Origin: CAYVAR01 sp964449675
Lineage (GTDB): Bacteria > Patescibacteriota > Microgenomatia > UBA10105 > UBA927
Reading direction: 5' to 3'
Assembly: GCA_964449675.1 (NCBI GenBank)
Contig: CAYVAR010000016.1
Location: forward strand, 1-30,329
DNA: 30,329 bases
In this document: piece by piece, positions 6,223-12,786 of the stretch
Numbering within the stretch: position 1 is the stretch's first letter
Layout: each line of letters starts with the position of its first letter
The notes under the pieces: generated by a model
Told to the model about the DNA's origin: nothing
Seen by the model: only the letters and a program-made list of their open reading frames with translations
Databases searched by the model: none
Made by a program: the position numbers and the translations under genes

Positions 6223-9063
6223 ATGAAAAATTACGAAAAAATAATTGGTATCTTGATGCTCCTTTTCGCCATCGGGTTTAATCTATGGATCTATCGCCTC
6301 GAGCTTACGGTAATCACCGATCCGAATGATAATACCTTTCAGTTTGCTTTGGTTGACCGGACAAACCAGATCTGGGACTTTGCAGCTAAAAAGTGTTCAT
6401 CCAAGTTTGGTGCTTGGAATTTGGTACTTGGTGCTTTCTGCCAAGTATCGTACTTGGCAGATCATTGGGTGCCGAATTGGTCAGAAGGATATAATCTTCC
6501 CTTTTACTATACCCACATTCCTCAAATCTTGATCGTCACAACTTGGCGCATGCTGCCGGTTAATATCTCGCTATTTACCTACTATCACTGGATTATCTAT
6601 CTTCTTCTTAGTTTTTTTCCTATTTCTGTTTTCATAGCGCTGCGAGTCTTGCGCCTGAATTGGCTGACCGCAGGTATCGGCGCCCTCCTTGCTAGCCATC
6701 TCTCAACCGACGGCCTCTACGGCCTAGATCCGCCGTCTTTCCTCTACCGTGGATGGGGACTCTCAAGCCAGCTGTTTGCCATGATTTTTCTTCCCCTCGC
6801 CATTGCATACAGTTGGAAATACTTGAGCTCTCAAAGCAGTCAGTTATCAGTTTTCCGTTTTCAGTTATCAGATATTGGTCGATCGGTTTTCAGTCGATCA
6901 GTCACTGGTAAACCGAAGAACGGAAAACTTGAAACCGAAAACCGACCCGCTTCGCCGGACTTGCTTCGCCAAAGCGATAGCGAGGCGAGACTTCAGCGAG
7001 GCGAGCAACAGAGAACTGATTACAGCTTCCTTTCTGCAGTCTTCTTCCTCGTTGCTACCACCATGGGCCATCTTGGTATCGGGATGATTGCACTCTTAAG
7101 CCTTATCCCACTAGCTTTTGCCAAACCAATCATCATGATCCTTCGTTCTGAGTCACTCTCAAATATTTTCGAAGCTACTAAAATCCAAACTACAAAGCTT
7201 CTCTTACTCATAGCAATAACAATATTCTTCTTAAGCTACTGGATCATCCCCATTTCTTTAAGCGACAATTTCCACAACATCTCCTTCTGGGATCCTGTCT
7301 GGAAATTTAACTCGTACGGATGGAAAGAAACACTGGTAAGGCTTTTTAATGGAGACCTGTTTGATTTTGGCAGATTTCCATGGTTTACGATCCTTACATT
7401 CATCGGTATTTTTGCAGTCATGACTGCGAGTGACAAGAGACAAAAAACACGAATAAAACAAAGTAACAATATAACAATTCAACAATGTAACAATGGAGAA
7501 AACGATCCAGAAACTGATGCACCTTCATTCTCTGGATTGAGCGTACTATTTGTATATTGGCTGATTTTGTACTTCGGCCGTACTACCTGGGGGGAACTCA
7601 TTGATCTCATTCCTGGCATGAAGGAGTTTCACTTATCCCGTTTTATCGTCGGCCTCCATCTCGCTGGGATATTTCTAGCACCGATCGGAATCCAGACTAT
7701 ATTAGAGAATCTCTATACGGTCGTAATTCAAATTATCCAACCATCCAACCATCCAACCATCCAACCATATAGAAATAGTTATATGGCTAAATGGCTATAT
7801 GGTTTTATTGGTATAGCAATAATAATCAGTCTCATCGCCACGGTATATCCTCAAACCATCCGCTACGCCCAATACAACGATGTCCTTATCCGCAAAGGAA
7901 ACACTGATGCTGCCTTGGTACAAAAAGACGTTGATGAACTATTCACAACGTTTAAGGGACTTCCGCCTGGAAGAGTCTTTGCCGGTCGGGGTGGCGGCTG
8001 GGGCAAAGATTTTAAAGTCGCTGATACCCCTTACTACATGCTTCTATCAACCTATGGCATCCCGACCGTCCTCTGGCTTCCTGAAACCTGGTCTCCGAAC
8101 GCAGATACAGAACAATACTTTAGCGATGATCAAGAGAAGGATTACACACTCTATAATATCCGCTACGTCGTCGCTCCTCCATCCCAAGCTACGCAACCCT
8201 TCTGGAAACTCCTGAGGGAGACAAACTCATGGAAGCTGTATGAAGTAACCCCGGCGGGTGACGCGGTGGAAGGGATCCCGCGCGACCCCTCGAATTCGCT
8301 CGGGGTAAACGCGCTTGCCCTGAGTGAGCGTGAGCGAGTCGAAGGGAGCATCGCGCGGGAAGGAAACCGCGGCAGGACCCGTCAGGACGTGGTAGGCTAT
8401 TTCACCTCCGGCATCCGCCCGGCAATCGTTGCGACGGATAAACGATCGTTCACCAACGTCATCCGCCTTTGGATCCAATCTGATGACCCCAGAAAGGGTT
8501 TGTATCCAGAGCTTACGTTTTCTAAAGATTTTCCAAAAAAAACTGGTCTTCCCAACTTCCGCATGCTCGATGAAGTCACCTACCAAGTTCCGGATAAATC
8601 GCTCCACAACCTCTTTGCCGAACGACCACGATATGAAGCACCGAATAATCCGACCAATCCGCCAGCTGGCGGACCAATCCGACCAATGAATGAAACAATT
8701 CAACAATTTAGCAATTTAATAATAGAACAATACAACAATATAACAATTGAGAAAGAAGAGTTAGAAGCTGATATGATCTTTAAATCTCGAGTTACCGTGG
8801 GCACTAACTGCAAGGAGTGTTTAGTAATTTTGAAGCAAACGTATCACCCCAACTGGCGCGCGAGTGTTGACGGCAAACCAGTCAAACCCATCACCGTCTT
8901 CCCGTTTTATCTCGCTGTCCCAGTCTCCGAAGGAACTCACGACATAATCTTCTCCTACCAACCCAGCCAACTGAAAATCGCATTACTTCTCCTGGAGTGT
9001 ATTATCGCGGCGTATCTCTTGTGGAAACTAATCGTTACTCACCTCGCCACCCGTCACGCTTGA
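6223..9063 (+). CDS. Large membrane protein, PTPS-related/YfhO-like, 946 aa, with many repeat-word insertions
   Basis: The N-terminal helix and following loop (IYRLELTVITDPNDN, about 24-38) carry an acidic GT-C-like first loop. Multiple helices follow to about residue 545, then a soluble domain of about 300 residues, a YfhO-like C-terminal beta domain (TYHPNWRASVDGKPV ... FSYQP, about 860-918) and a last helix. Proteins of this layout are annotated as 6-pyruvoyl-tetrahydropterin-synthase-related or YfhO-like and are thought to move sugars or lipids for surface polymers. At least six in-frame segments look inserted: about residues 63-83, 205-266, 406-426, 505-527, 683-725 and 804-846. Each is a run of low-complexity or palindromic words, so the intact protein would carry many extra loops. 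Stop TGA at 9061-9063. Confidence 0.75.
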   Translation: MKNYEKIIGILMLLFAIGFNLWIYRLELTVITDPNDNTFQFALVDRTNQIWDFAAKKCSSKFGAWNLVLGAFCQVSYLADHWVPNWSEGYNLPFYYTHIPQILIVTTWRMLPVNISLFTYYHWIIYLLLSFFPISVFIALRVLRLNWLTAGIGALLASHLSTDGLYGLDPPSFLYRGWGLSSQLFAMIFLPLAIAYSWKYLSSQSSQLSVFRFQLSDIGRSVFSRSVTGKPKNGKLETENRPASPDLLRQSDSEARLQRGEQQRTDYSFLSAVFFLVATTMGHLGIGMIALLSLIPLAFAKPIIMILRSESLSNIFEATKIQTTKLLLLIAITIFFLSYWIIPISLSDNFHNISFWDPVWKFNSYGWKETLVRLFNGDLFDFGRFPWFTILTFIGIFAVMTASDKRQKTRIKQSNNITIQQCNNGENDPETDAPSFSGLSVLFVYWLILYFGRTTWGELIDLIPGMKEFHLSRFIVGLHLAGIFLAPIGIQTILENLYTVVIQIIQPSNHPTIQPYRNSYMAKWLYGFIGIAIIISLIATVYPQTIRYAQYNDVLIRKGNTDAALVQKDVDELFTTFKGLPPGRVFAGRGGGWGKDFKVADTPYYMLLSTYGIPTVLWLPETWSPNADTEQYFSDDQEKDYTLYNIRYVVAPPSQATQPFWKLLRETNSWKLYEVTPAGDAVEGIPRDPSNSLGVNALALSERERVEGSIAREGNRGRTRQDVVGYFTSGIRPAIVATDKRSFTNVIRLWIQSDDPRKGLYPELTFSKDFPKKTGLPNFRMLDEVTYQVPDKSLHNLFAERPRYEAPNNPTNPPAGGPIRPMNETIQQFSNLIIEQYNNITIEKEELEADMIFKSRVTVGTNCKECLVILKQTYHPNWRASVDGKPVKPITVFPFYLAVPVSEGTHDIIFSYQPSQLKIALLLLECIIAAYLLWKLIVTHLATRHA
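6403..6465 (+). repeat. CCAAG/CTTGG word block in coding sequence
   Basis: Alternating CCAAGTTTGGTGCTTGG, GGTACTTGGTGC, CCAAGTATCGTACTTGG words form several overlapping inverted repeats. They encode an in-frame loop (KFGAWNLVLGAF and following residues). They are the same word family as the CCAAGCACCAAATACC block at 4259. Confidence 0.6.
6838..7020 (+). repeat. CAGTTATCAG/GAAAACCGA and CTTCGCC word block in coding sequence
   Basis: TCAGTTATCAGTTTTCCG words are followed by their rough inverse (CGGAAAACTTGAAACCGAAA), then by CCGCTTCGCCGGACTTGC and GCGAGGCGAGACTTCAGC words, ending in ACAGAGAACTGATTAC. The block encodes a soluble segment of about 60 residues between helices, rich in Ser, Arg and Glu, unlike the surrounding hydrophobic protein. 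Confidence 0.6.
7735..7766 (+). repeat. Tandem octamer ATCCAACC x4
   Basis: Four exact head-to-tail copies of ATCCAACC in the coding sequence give IQPSNHPTIQP. Directly after comes a TATATGGCTAAATGGCTATA word (about 7783-7802). Confidence 0.85.
8250..8390 (+). repeat. GC-rich GAGCGTGAGCGAGTCGAAGG word block in coding sequence
   Basis: GGGATCCCGCGCGACCCC is followed by CTCGGGGTAAACGCGC and CTGAGTGAGCGTGAGCGAG with GTCGAAGGG. The block is markedly richer in G and C than its flanks and encodes a polar loop (GVNALALSERERVEG and neighbours). It looks like a dispersed repeat captured in frame. Confidence 0.5.
8640..8752 (+). repeat. CCGACCAAT words around a TCCGCCAGCTGGCGGA palindrome
   Basis: The 16-bp perfect palindrome TCCGCCAGCTGGCGGA (8658-8673) is flanked on each side by AATCCGACCAAT-type words and then by AACAATTCAACAATTTAGC words. 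The palindrome core matches the intergenic one at 12679-12709. Confidence 0.7.
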
Positions 9064-9124
9064 CCACATACCGCAACCTAAACTGCCGCTTCTCAAAGTA
9101 ATGTCGCCTGACCGGATTAGTATA
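9064..9124. other. Short gap, nothing recognised
   Basis: This gap between the YfhO-like gene and the PaaX promoter holds no hairpin with a T-run and no ORF of note. Confidence 0.6.
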
Positions 9125-9155
9125 TTTACAATGCACGTGCATGCGTAATATACTA
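9125..9155 (+). promoter_or_regulatory. Promoter of the PaaX-like gene with a 12-bp palindromic operator in the spacer
   Basis: TTTACA (9125-9130), an 18-bp spacer and TATACT (9149-9154) form the promoter; the ATG follows 6 nt after the -10 box, so the mRNA is probably leaderless. The first 12 bases of the spacer, ATGCACGTGCAT (9131-9142), are a perfect palindrome. A dimeric repressor bound there would block RNA polymerase. Bases 9131-9155 recur exactly at 9990-10014. Confidence 0.7.
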
Positions 9156-9160
9156 AATGA

Positions 9161-9952
9161 ATGAGGCGGAAAGATTTTTCTTCTCATCTTCTAGCCGTCA
9201 CGGACGGATTGGTGGGATCGGTCACAAACATCGTACTTCTTCATCTCTATTTCCTCTTTTCTGTGGGTGGCATCAAAACTATGGGCGATGCCAACCGCGT
9301 GGCAGAAGAGGTGCACCAGATGCTCGATGAGGTGAATTACCAAACCATCAAACAGGCGATCTATCAGTTACGCAAAACCGGCATGGTCACACGGAAAACA
9401 ACGTATGACCGAACAATCCTCTCTATAACCAAACTAGGAAATCAGCGCATTGGGGAGCTTGTCCCGATGTATAAAACCGAACGCCCATGGGACGGACATA
9501 TCTACCTCATCTCCTACGATATTCCGACGAGAGCCAACTCGTCCCGGAATCTTCTTCGCAAATACATCCGGCGTACGGGCGGAGCGCTTCTTCAGGAAAG
9601 CCTCTGGATCAACCCATATAATCCCACGCAGATCCTCGAGGAATTTGTCCACGACCACGGCATACCCGGCACAGTGCTTGTTTCTAAATTGGGTACCGAC
9701 GGCACAATTGGAGATGAGACGCTTTCGGAACTTATCATCCGCGTGTATAAGCTTGATAAGCTCTCCCAGCGCTATAAGGATTTTCTAGATGCTTACAGGA
9801 ACCCATCGGGAGCACCAAAAACAACAGCTGCCCTGGATTATTTATCCATTCTCAGAGACGATCCGCAGCTCCCGTTCCAGCTTCTCCCAAAGAGCTTCCC
9901 CGCCGATGCCGCGTGGCAACGTTACCAAAACTTCATGGAACTATCGAGATGA
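9161..9952 (+). CDS. PaaX-like transcriptional regulator with Cas2-fold domain, 263 aa
   Basis: Residues about 21-103 form a winged helix-turn-helix: a helical part (VNYQTIKQAIYQLRKTGMV) and a wing (RKTTYDRTILSIT). Residues about 109-180 match the PaaX central domain, which shares the Cas2 ferredoxin-like fold: WDGHIYLISYDIP with Asp120, then SRNLLRKYIRRTG and LLQESLWINPY. A helical tail follows. PaaX proteins repress catabolic operons and respond to CoA thioesters; similar stand-alone proteins are common in Patescibacteria and are often mislabelled Cas2. No cas1 or CRISPR array is nearby. The gene follows its own palindrome-bearing promoter, so autoregulation is likely. The promoter block is duplicated after its stop. 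Start ATG 9161 fits the leaderless promoter. Confidence 0.8.
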   Translation: MRRKDFSSHLLAVTDGLVGSVTNIVLLHLYFLFSVGGIKTMGDANRVAEEVHQMLDEVNYQTIKQAIYQLRKTGMVTRKTTYDRTILSITKLGNQRIGELVPMYKTERPWDGHIYLISYDIPTRANSSRNLLRKYIRRTGGALLQESLWINPYNPTQILEEFVHDHGIPGTVLVSKLGTDGTIGDETLSELIIRVYKLDKLSQRYKDFLDAYRNPSGAPKTTAALDYLSILRDDPQLPFQLLPKSFPADAAWQRYQNFMELSR

Positions 9953-9984
9953 AAAAGAGGCGTACACGGGAATATTTAGGATAT

Positions 9985-10014
9985 TTGATATGCACGTGCA
10001 TGCGTAATATACTA
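9985..10014 (+). promoter_or_regulatory. Second copy of the promoter/operator block, after the regulator's stop codon
   Basis: A 25-bp exact repeat of 9131-9155 lies at 9990-10014 and includes the palindrome ATGCACGTGCAT (9990-10001) and TATACT (10008-10013). A better -35 match, TTGATA (9985-9990), sits 17 bp upstream of that -10. It points rightwards, but no + strand gene follows; it would transcribe across the 3' end of the - strand methyltransferase gene. A small hairpin, TTGGA-ctcc-TCCAA (10015-10028), lies at the predicted 5' end. Confidence 0.65.
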
Positions 10015-10045
10015 TTGGACTCCTCCAATAACCCTGTCACGGTAC

Positions 10046-10858
10046 TTAAGTAACAAATGGAGTGAATCGGACATACTCCAGGTATCGCGCCGTGTATCCT
10101 GTCGGCGCTCCGCTGTTTCGTACAAATTGATACAAATGGCAATAATCGGGAGGTCCAATCGGGGCAACAAGCGCTCCTCCTTCGTGGAGGTGTTCAAGGA
10201 ATGTGTTGGTGACCGTTTCGTCGCTCACGGCGGCAAACACAAGGATCGTGTCAAAGAAGCCTTTGTCCTCTATCCAAGATGCGGCATTGCCTACTGCTAT
10301 CTTAACGTTGACAATACATTTTTCACTCAATGTCGCTTCGCTAATTGCGACCAGTTCCTTGATCTTTTCAACGGCATATACAGCGCGGAAGCCAATATCT
10401 TCAAGTACTGCGCTGGTATACCCCGATCCAGACCCGGCAACCAACACCCGATTCCTCCGAGGCGTGAGGCCGGCGTCCATCATAAGCGCTGATACCGCAA
10501 TATCGGTTGACCGAATCCACTCGTCTCCTTTGATCCAAATGAGTGCAGATCCCCCACTGAGAGCCAGACGCAGCTCTCTGTCAATTTCCTTTGGATCAAA
10601 CGCATGTCGATCATCCAGTGCGACCAGACATGGTACTATGTAGTCGAATCGATTCACTCTCCCCAGGGCATCGCGCACTTCCCTACCGATAAACGGGTAG
10701 ATTCTTTGGATCCTATAATCGACCCATGTCCTGTACGCATGCCGACCTTCTTGGGTATCGGAAAACCGGTGCTGCCGTGCTGCCTCAAACGCCTCAAACA
10801 TAGGAAAGGCAAGTATAGCAAATTGTTTTCCCACATGCTCATTCAGCCGATGTCGCAC
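10046..10858 (-). CDS. Protein-L-isoaspartate O-methyltransferase-like protein, divergent, 270 aa
   Basis: GTG start. Residues about 138-152 (VLVAGSGSGYTSAVL) are SAM-binding motif I, and AVEKIKEL (about 162-169) is the acidic-loop motif II. FFDTILVFAAVSDETV and the GGALVAPIG strand match the later part of the Pcm fold. Pcm enzymes methylate isoaspartyl residues to start repair of aged proteins. Here the usual catalytic segment before motif I (SQP-type) reads IRSTDIAVSALMM, and about 60 extra residues precede the fold, so the substrate may differ. The gene lies convergent with the PaaX-like gene and downstream of the small genes on its own strand. A weak -10 (TACGAT) sits close to the GTG. 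Confidence 0.7.
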   Translation of the reverse strand: MRHRLNEHVGKQFAILAFPMFEAFEAARQHRFSDTQEGRHAYRTWVDYRIQRIYPFIGREVRDALGRVNRFDYIVPCLVALDDRHAFDPKEIDRELRLALSGGSALIWIKGDEWIRSTDIAVSALMMDAGLTPRRNRVLVAGSGSGYTSAVLEDIGFRAVYAVEKIKELVAISEATLSEKCIVNVKIAVGNAASWIEDKGFFDTILVFAAVSDETVTNTFLEHLHEGGALVAPIGPPDYCHLYQFVRNSGAPTGYTARYLEYVRFTPFVT

Positions 10859-10901
10859 AGGTATCGTAACCTATTCACACGTCGCTTCGTAACTAAGTTA
10901 A

Positions 10902-11225
10902 TCAAGAAGTAATAACGAGACGTTCTCGAAGGACTTTTTCAGCTCCATCGAGCATCGTCAGCATGAGATCTTCTAGCTCAGTAAGCACGGTCATATCGGT
11001 TAAGGAAACTTTTATCAAACCATAATACTCCTCTATCGTCACTTGACTTGCTTTATTACTAAGCATACTAAGCTTCTCTTCAGGCATATGGCTCACCAGA
11101 ATAGGCCAGACAACGCTTCGTAGCGACGCACTAAAGGTGGCATACAGATGTTGTTTTTCACCCGCTAAGAGATGAGAATTTTCTATATAGGTAACAATGG
11201 ATCGAAGTTTTTCTTCAACACTCAT
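10902..11225 (-). CDS. Small helical protein of unknown function, 107 aa
   Basis: Start ATG 11225 overlaps the stop of the upstream gene in an ATGA junction and has a strong Shine-Dalgarno, GGGAGG (11237-11232), 6 nt away. The protein looks almost wholly alpha-helical with regular Leu/Ile/Met spacing and no Cys. I do not recognise a family. Coupling to the 176-residue gene suggests the two products act together. It lies at the downstream end of the cluster behind the giant gene. Confidence 0.7.
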   Translation of the reverse strand: MSVEEKLRSIVTYIENSHLLAGEKQHLYATFSASLRSVVWPILVSHMPEEKLSMLSNKASQVTIEEYYGLIKVSLTDMTVLTELEDLMLTMLDGAEKVLRERLVITS

Positions 11226-11752
11226 GCTGCTCCTCCCACAGGTACGCTCTTCGTAGCTGGTCCCTGAAGAATTGAAGCCATAGCCGCATCAATTCTACCG
11301 CGTGCTCCCTTTACACCCTCTACTGCTGCGACAGTTCCTTGTATAGCTTTTTCACCAATAAATCCACTCGCTTGTGCAGATAACGCATCGATAACCGATG
11401 GCGTATTACCTGGTAAAAACATTACTAAGGGAACTTCAGCAGCGATTACATCTCTTGCTAAAACCCATACTGTATCTTTTATACCGCCTGACCACCCTGC
11501 TACCTTCGCATCAAGCTCAGCAAGCCATTGCCCCTTCCCATGAAATTCTTTTAATTTTCCAGCTGGTAATGCGTCATGAATTCGTTGCCACATCTCCATC
11601 CGTTCCTTCCGGACATCCAAATGGCTATGTTCTTTGAGCCACCTACCAGCAGCATGCTGCATACCTTCAGAAACTTGTGCATGAAGCGAACGCTCTGCAC
11701 CTGTCTCTGGTGCAACACCATTTACTTCTAATTTGGCATCTGACATAACCAT
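11222..11752 (-). CDS. Ala/Gly-rich helical protein of unknown function, 176 aa
   Basis: Start set at ATG 11752 because GGAGG (11764-11760) lies 7 nt before it. A longer frame from 11812 would overlap the upstream gene by 44 bp and lacks such a signal. Residues about 20-90 are polar helices (QVSEGMQHAAGRWLKEHSH and RKERMEMWQRIHDAL). The middle is a short hydrophobic stretch (VIAAEVPLVMFLPG, about 121-134). The C-terminal 50 residues are Ala/Gly-rich (GTVAAVEGVKGARGR and following). No family recognised. The stop overlaps the ATG of the next gene. It may be a small partner or chaperone of the zincin-like protein encoded just upstream. Confidence 0.7.
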   Translation of the reverse strand: MVMSDAKLEVNGVAPETGAERSLHAQVSEGMQHAAGRWLKEHSHLDVRKERMEMWQRIHDALPAGKLKEFHGKGQWLAELDAKVAGWSGGIKDTVWVLARDVIAAEVPLVMFLPGNTPSVIDALSAQASGFIGEKAIQGTVAAVEGVKGARGRIDAAMASILQGPATKSVPVGGAA

Positions 11753-11764
11753 AGATGAACCTCC
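11752..11764 (-). promoter_or_regulatory. Shine-Dalgarno that fixes the start of the 176-aa gene
   Basis: On the - strand GGAGG (11764-11760) is followed by 7 nt and ATG 11752. It lies just after the upstream stop (11769). This and GGGAGG before 11225 are the clearest Shine-Dalgarno sites in the window. Confidence 0.7.
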
Positions 11765-11768
11765 GCTT

Positions 11769-12656
11769 TTACTTATCATACTGTTTATCATGCGATGCAA
11801 CAAGTTGTGCAAATGTATCTTCTACCTTTTCACGCGAAGCTGCACGATAGAGATGCACCCCAAGTGCATCAAGTTTATCTCCAAGATTTAGCGCAAACAT
11901 AGATGCGCTTTTTTCCATAGCGAGTTCTTCTATTCTCTTTGTATCCAGATGAGTCTGTACTTTGGGAATCATAGTGAGTAGTTTCCGTATTACAGGCATT
12001 GACCATGCGATAGAACCTAAGCCTTTTACTAACATCATATGACGCAATTTCATTGAACCCTTACTTTTGTCATCATGAAGCTTCCAATACGCATGATCCG
12101 CTTCATGGAATGGCGAAAATATATCATGGACCGTGATATGCCGTCGCAAAGCTTCATCAATTACTTGACCGTGCACTTGCGGAAGGCCACTTAGATGAGT
12201 TAAAACAAGCGCCCCTCCCCGATTTGTACGAAAAAATAGATTCATGAGTTGTCCATTTATATATAGCATTTCACATGAGGCTCCCCGATCTTTTACTGCC
12301 GGGTGATTCTCATATAATTGATTTACTCGAAACGCTTTTTGTGTACGCGTATCTACAAGCCAATAATCAGAAATTTTTTGTGCTTCCAGTGGTAATCCAC
12401 GAACGTTGCCACGTCTTCCATATTTTTGCACCGCGTAAATATCTTCTCCAAATGAAGTGCATTGAATAGTATCGCCATCGTTATCTGTTGCTCGAGTAAT
12501 TTCTCCTGCTTTCGGTGGGTTACGTACTGCATCAAGAAGTGGCTTTGACATCGTTTCCATCGGGACTACACGAATGTTTTCCAATACATGTCTCTGATCG
12601 CTGACGTATTCGGGATTTAATGGAACAATTTGAGGTTCTGGTCTATCTGCGGTCAT
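11769..12656 (-). CDS. Zincin-type metallopeptidase-like protein, 295 aa, related to a domain of the giant protein
   Basis: HEADH (residues 184-188) is a canonical HExxH zinc site. Sixty residues later EKSASMFA (248-255) offers the third ligand, Glu248. The pattern E-x-x-A-S-x-x-A is the same as in the giant protein's HEVGH domain (EERNASAIA). Upstream of the zinc site both share FRVxQLYxN (here FRVNQLYEN, 109-117). The stand-alone protein and the giant's module are therefore probably homologous. Peptidase activity is inferred from the motif; the substrate is unknown. It has no signal peptide. A weak AAGAAGAG lies 9 nt before the ATG. Fragments of the same module might also serve as a non-catalytic partner. 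Confidence 0.75.
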   Translation of the reverse strand: MTADRPEPQIVPLNPEYVSDQRHVLENIRVVPMETMSKPLLDAVRNPPKAGEITRATDNDGDTIQCTSFGEDIYAVQKYGRRGNVRGLPLEAQKISDYWLVDTRTQKAFRVNQLYENHPAVKDRGASCEMLYINGQLMNLFFRTNRGGALVLTHLSGLPQVHGQVIDEALRRHITVHDIFSPFHEADHAYWKLHDDKSKGSMKLRHMMLVKGLGSIAWSMPVIRKLLTMIPKVQTHLDTKRIEELAMEKSASMFALNLGDKLDALGVHLYRAASREKVEDTFAQLVASHDKQYDK

Positions 12657-12678
12657 ACCAATATACTCTTCTTACTGT

Positions 12679-12709
12679 ATCCGCCATCCGCCAACTGGCG
12701 GAGGCGGAT
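12679..12709. repeat. REP-like palindrome with TCCGCCA/TGGCGGA core
   Basis: ATCCGCC plus TCCGCCA pairs with TGGCGGA plus GGCGGAT across an AC loop, giving a 14-bp stem with one bulged base. The core matches the TCCGCCAGCTGGCGGA palindrome inside the coding sequence at 8658-8673. Confidence 0.75.
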
Positions 12710-12725
12710 CAGTCTAGAAGAAGTT

Positions 12726-12757
12726 ATACCCGGAACAATTTATTGTTTGTAGGGTAT
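12726..12757 (-). terminator. Hairpin between two - strand genes
   Basis: ATACCC (12726-12731) pairs with GGGTAT (12752-12757); inside, AACAAT (12734-12739) pairs with ATTGTT (12742-12747). It lies downstream of the PT-TG-like gene on the - strand but has no T-run behind it, so it may be a terminator, an operator or a processing site. Confidence 0.35.
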
Positions 12758-12786
12758 ATTGACGAACTATCCGCAGTATAGCATGT

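Larger units (their letters stand above)
9131..10014. repeat. 25-bp direct repeats flanking the regulator gene
   Basis: Exact copies at 9131-9155 and 9990-10014 begin ATGCACGTGCATGCG and end ATATACTA. They are 859 bp apart and bracket only the PaaX-like gene. ATATTT also precedes both copies by 3 bp. There is no transposase or terminal inverted repeat between them. Confidence 0.85.

Noticed and set aside
8227..8706. A 159-codon - strand frame inside the YfhO-like gene
   Set aside because: It lies wholly within the longer + strand gene, passes through the GC-rich repeat-word block, and shows no promoter or ribosome site.
9161..9952. Calling the PaaX-like protein CRISPR Cas2
   Set aside because: It carries an N-terminal winged helix and is far longer than Cas2, and there is no cas1 or repeat array in the window. 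The Cas2-type fold is shared with PaaX regulators.
9131..10014. Reading the two 25-bp repeats as ends of an insertion sequence or a CRISPR remnant
   Set aside because: They are direct, not inverted, only two in number, contain promoter boxes, and bracket a regulator, not a transposase. A duplicated promoter/operator explains them better.
11222..11812. Longer 196-residue start for the gene at 11222
   Set aside because: It would overlap the upstream gene by 44 bp and has no Shine-Dalgarno, while ATG 11752 has GGAGG 7 nt before it.
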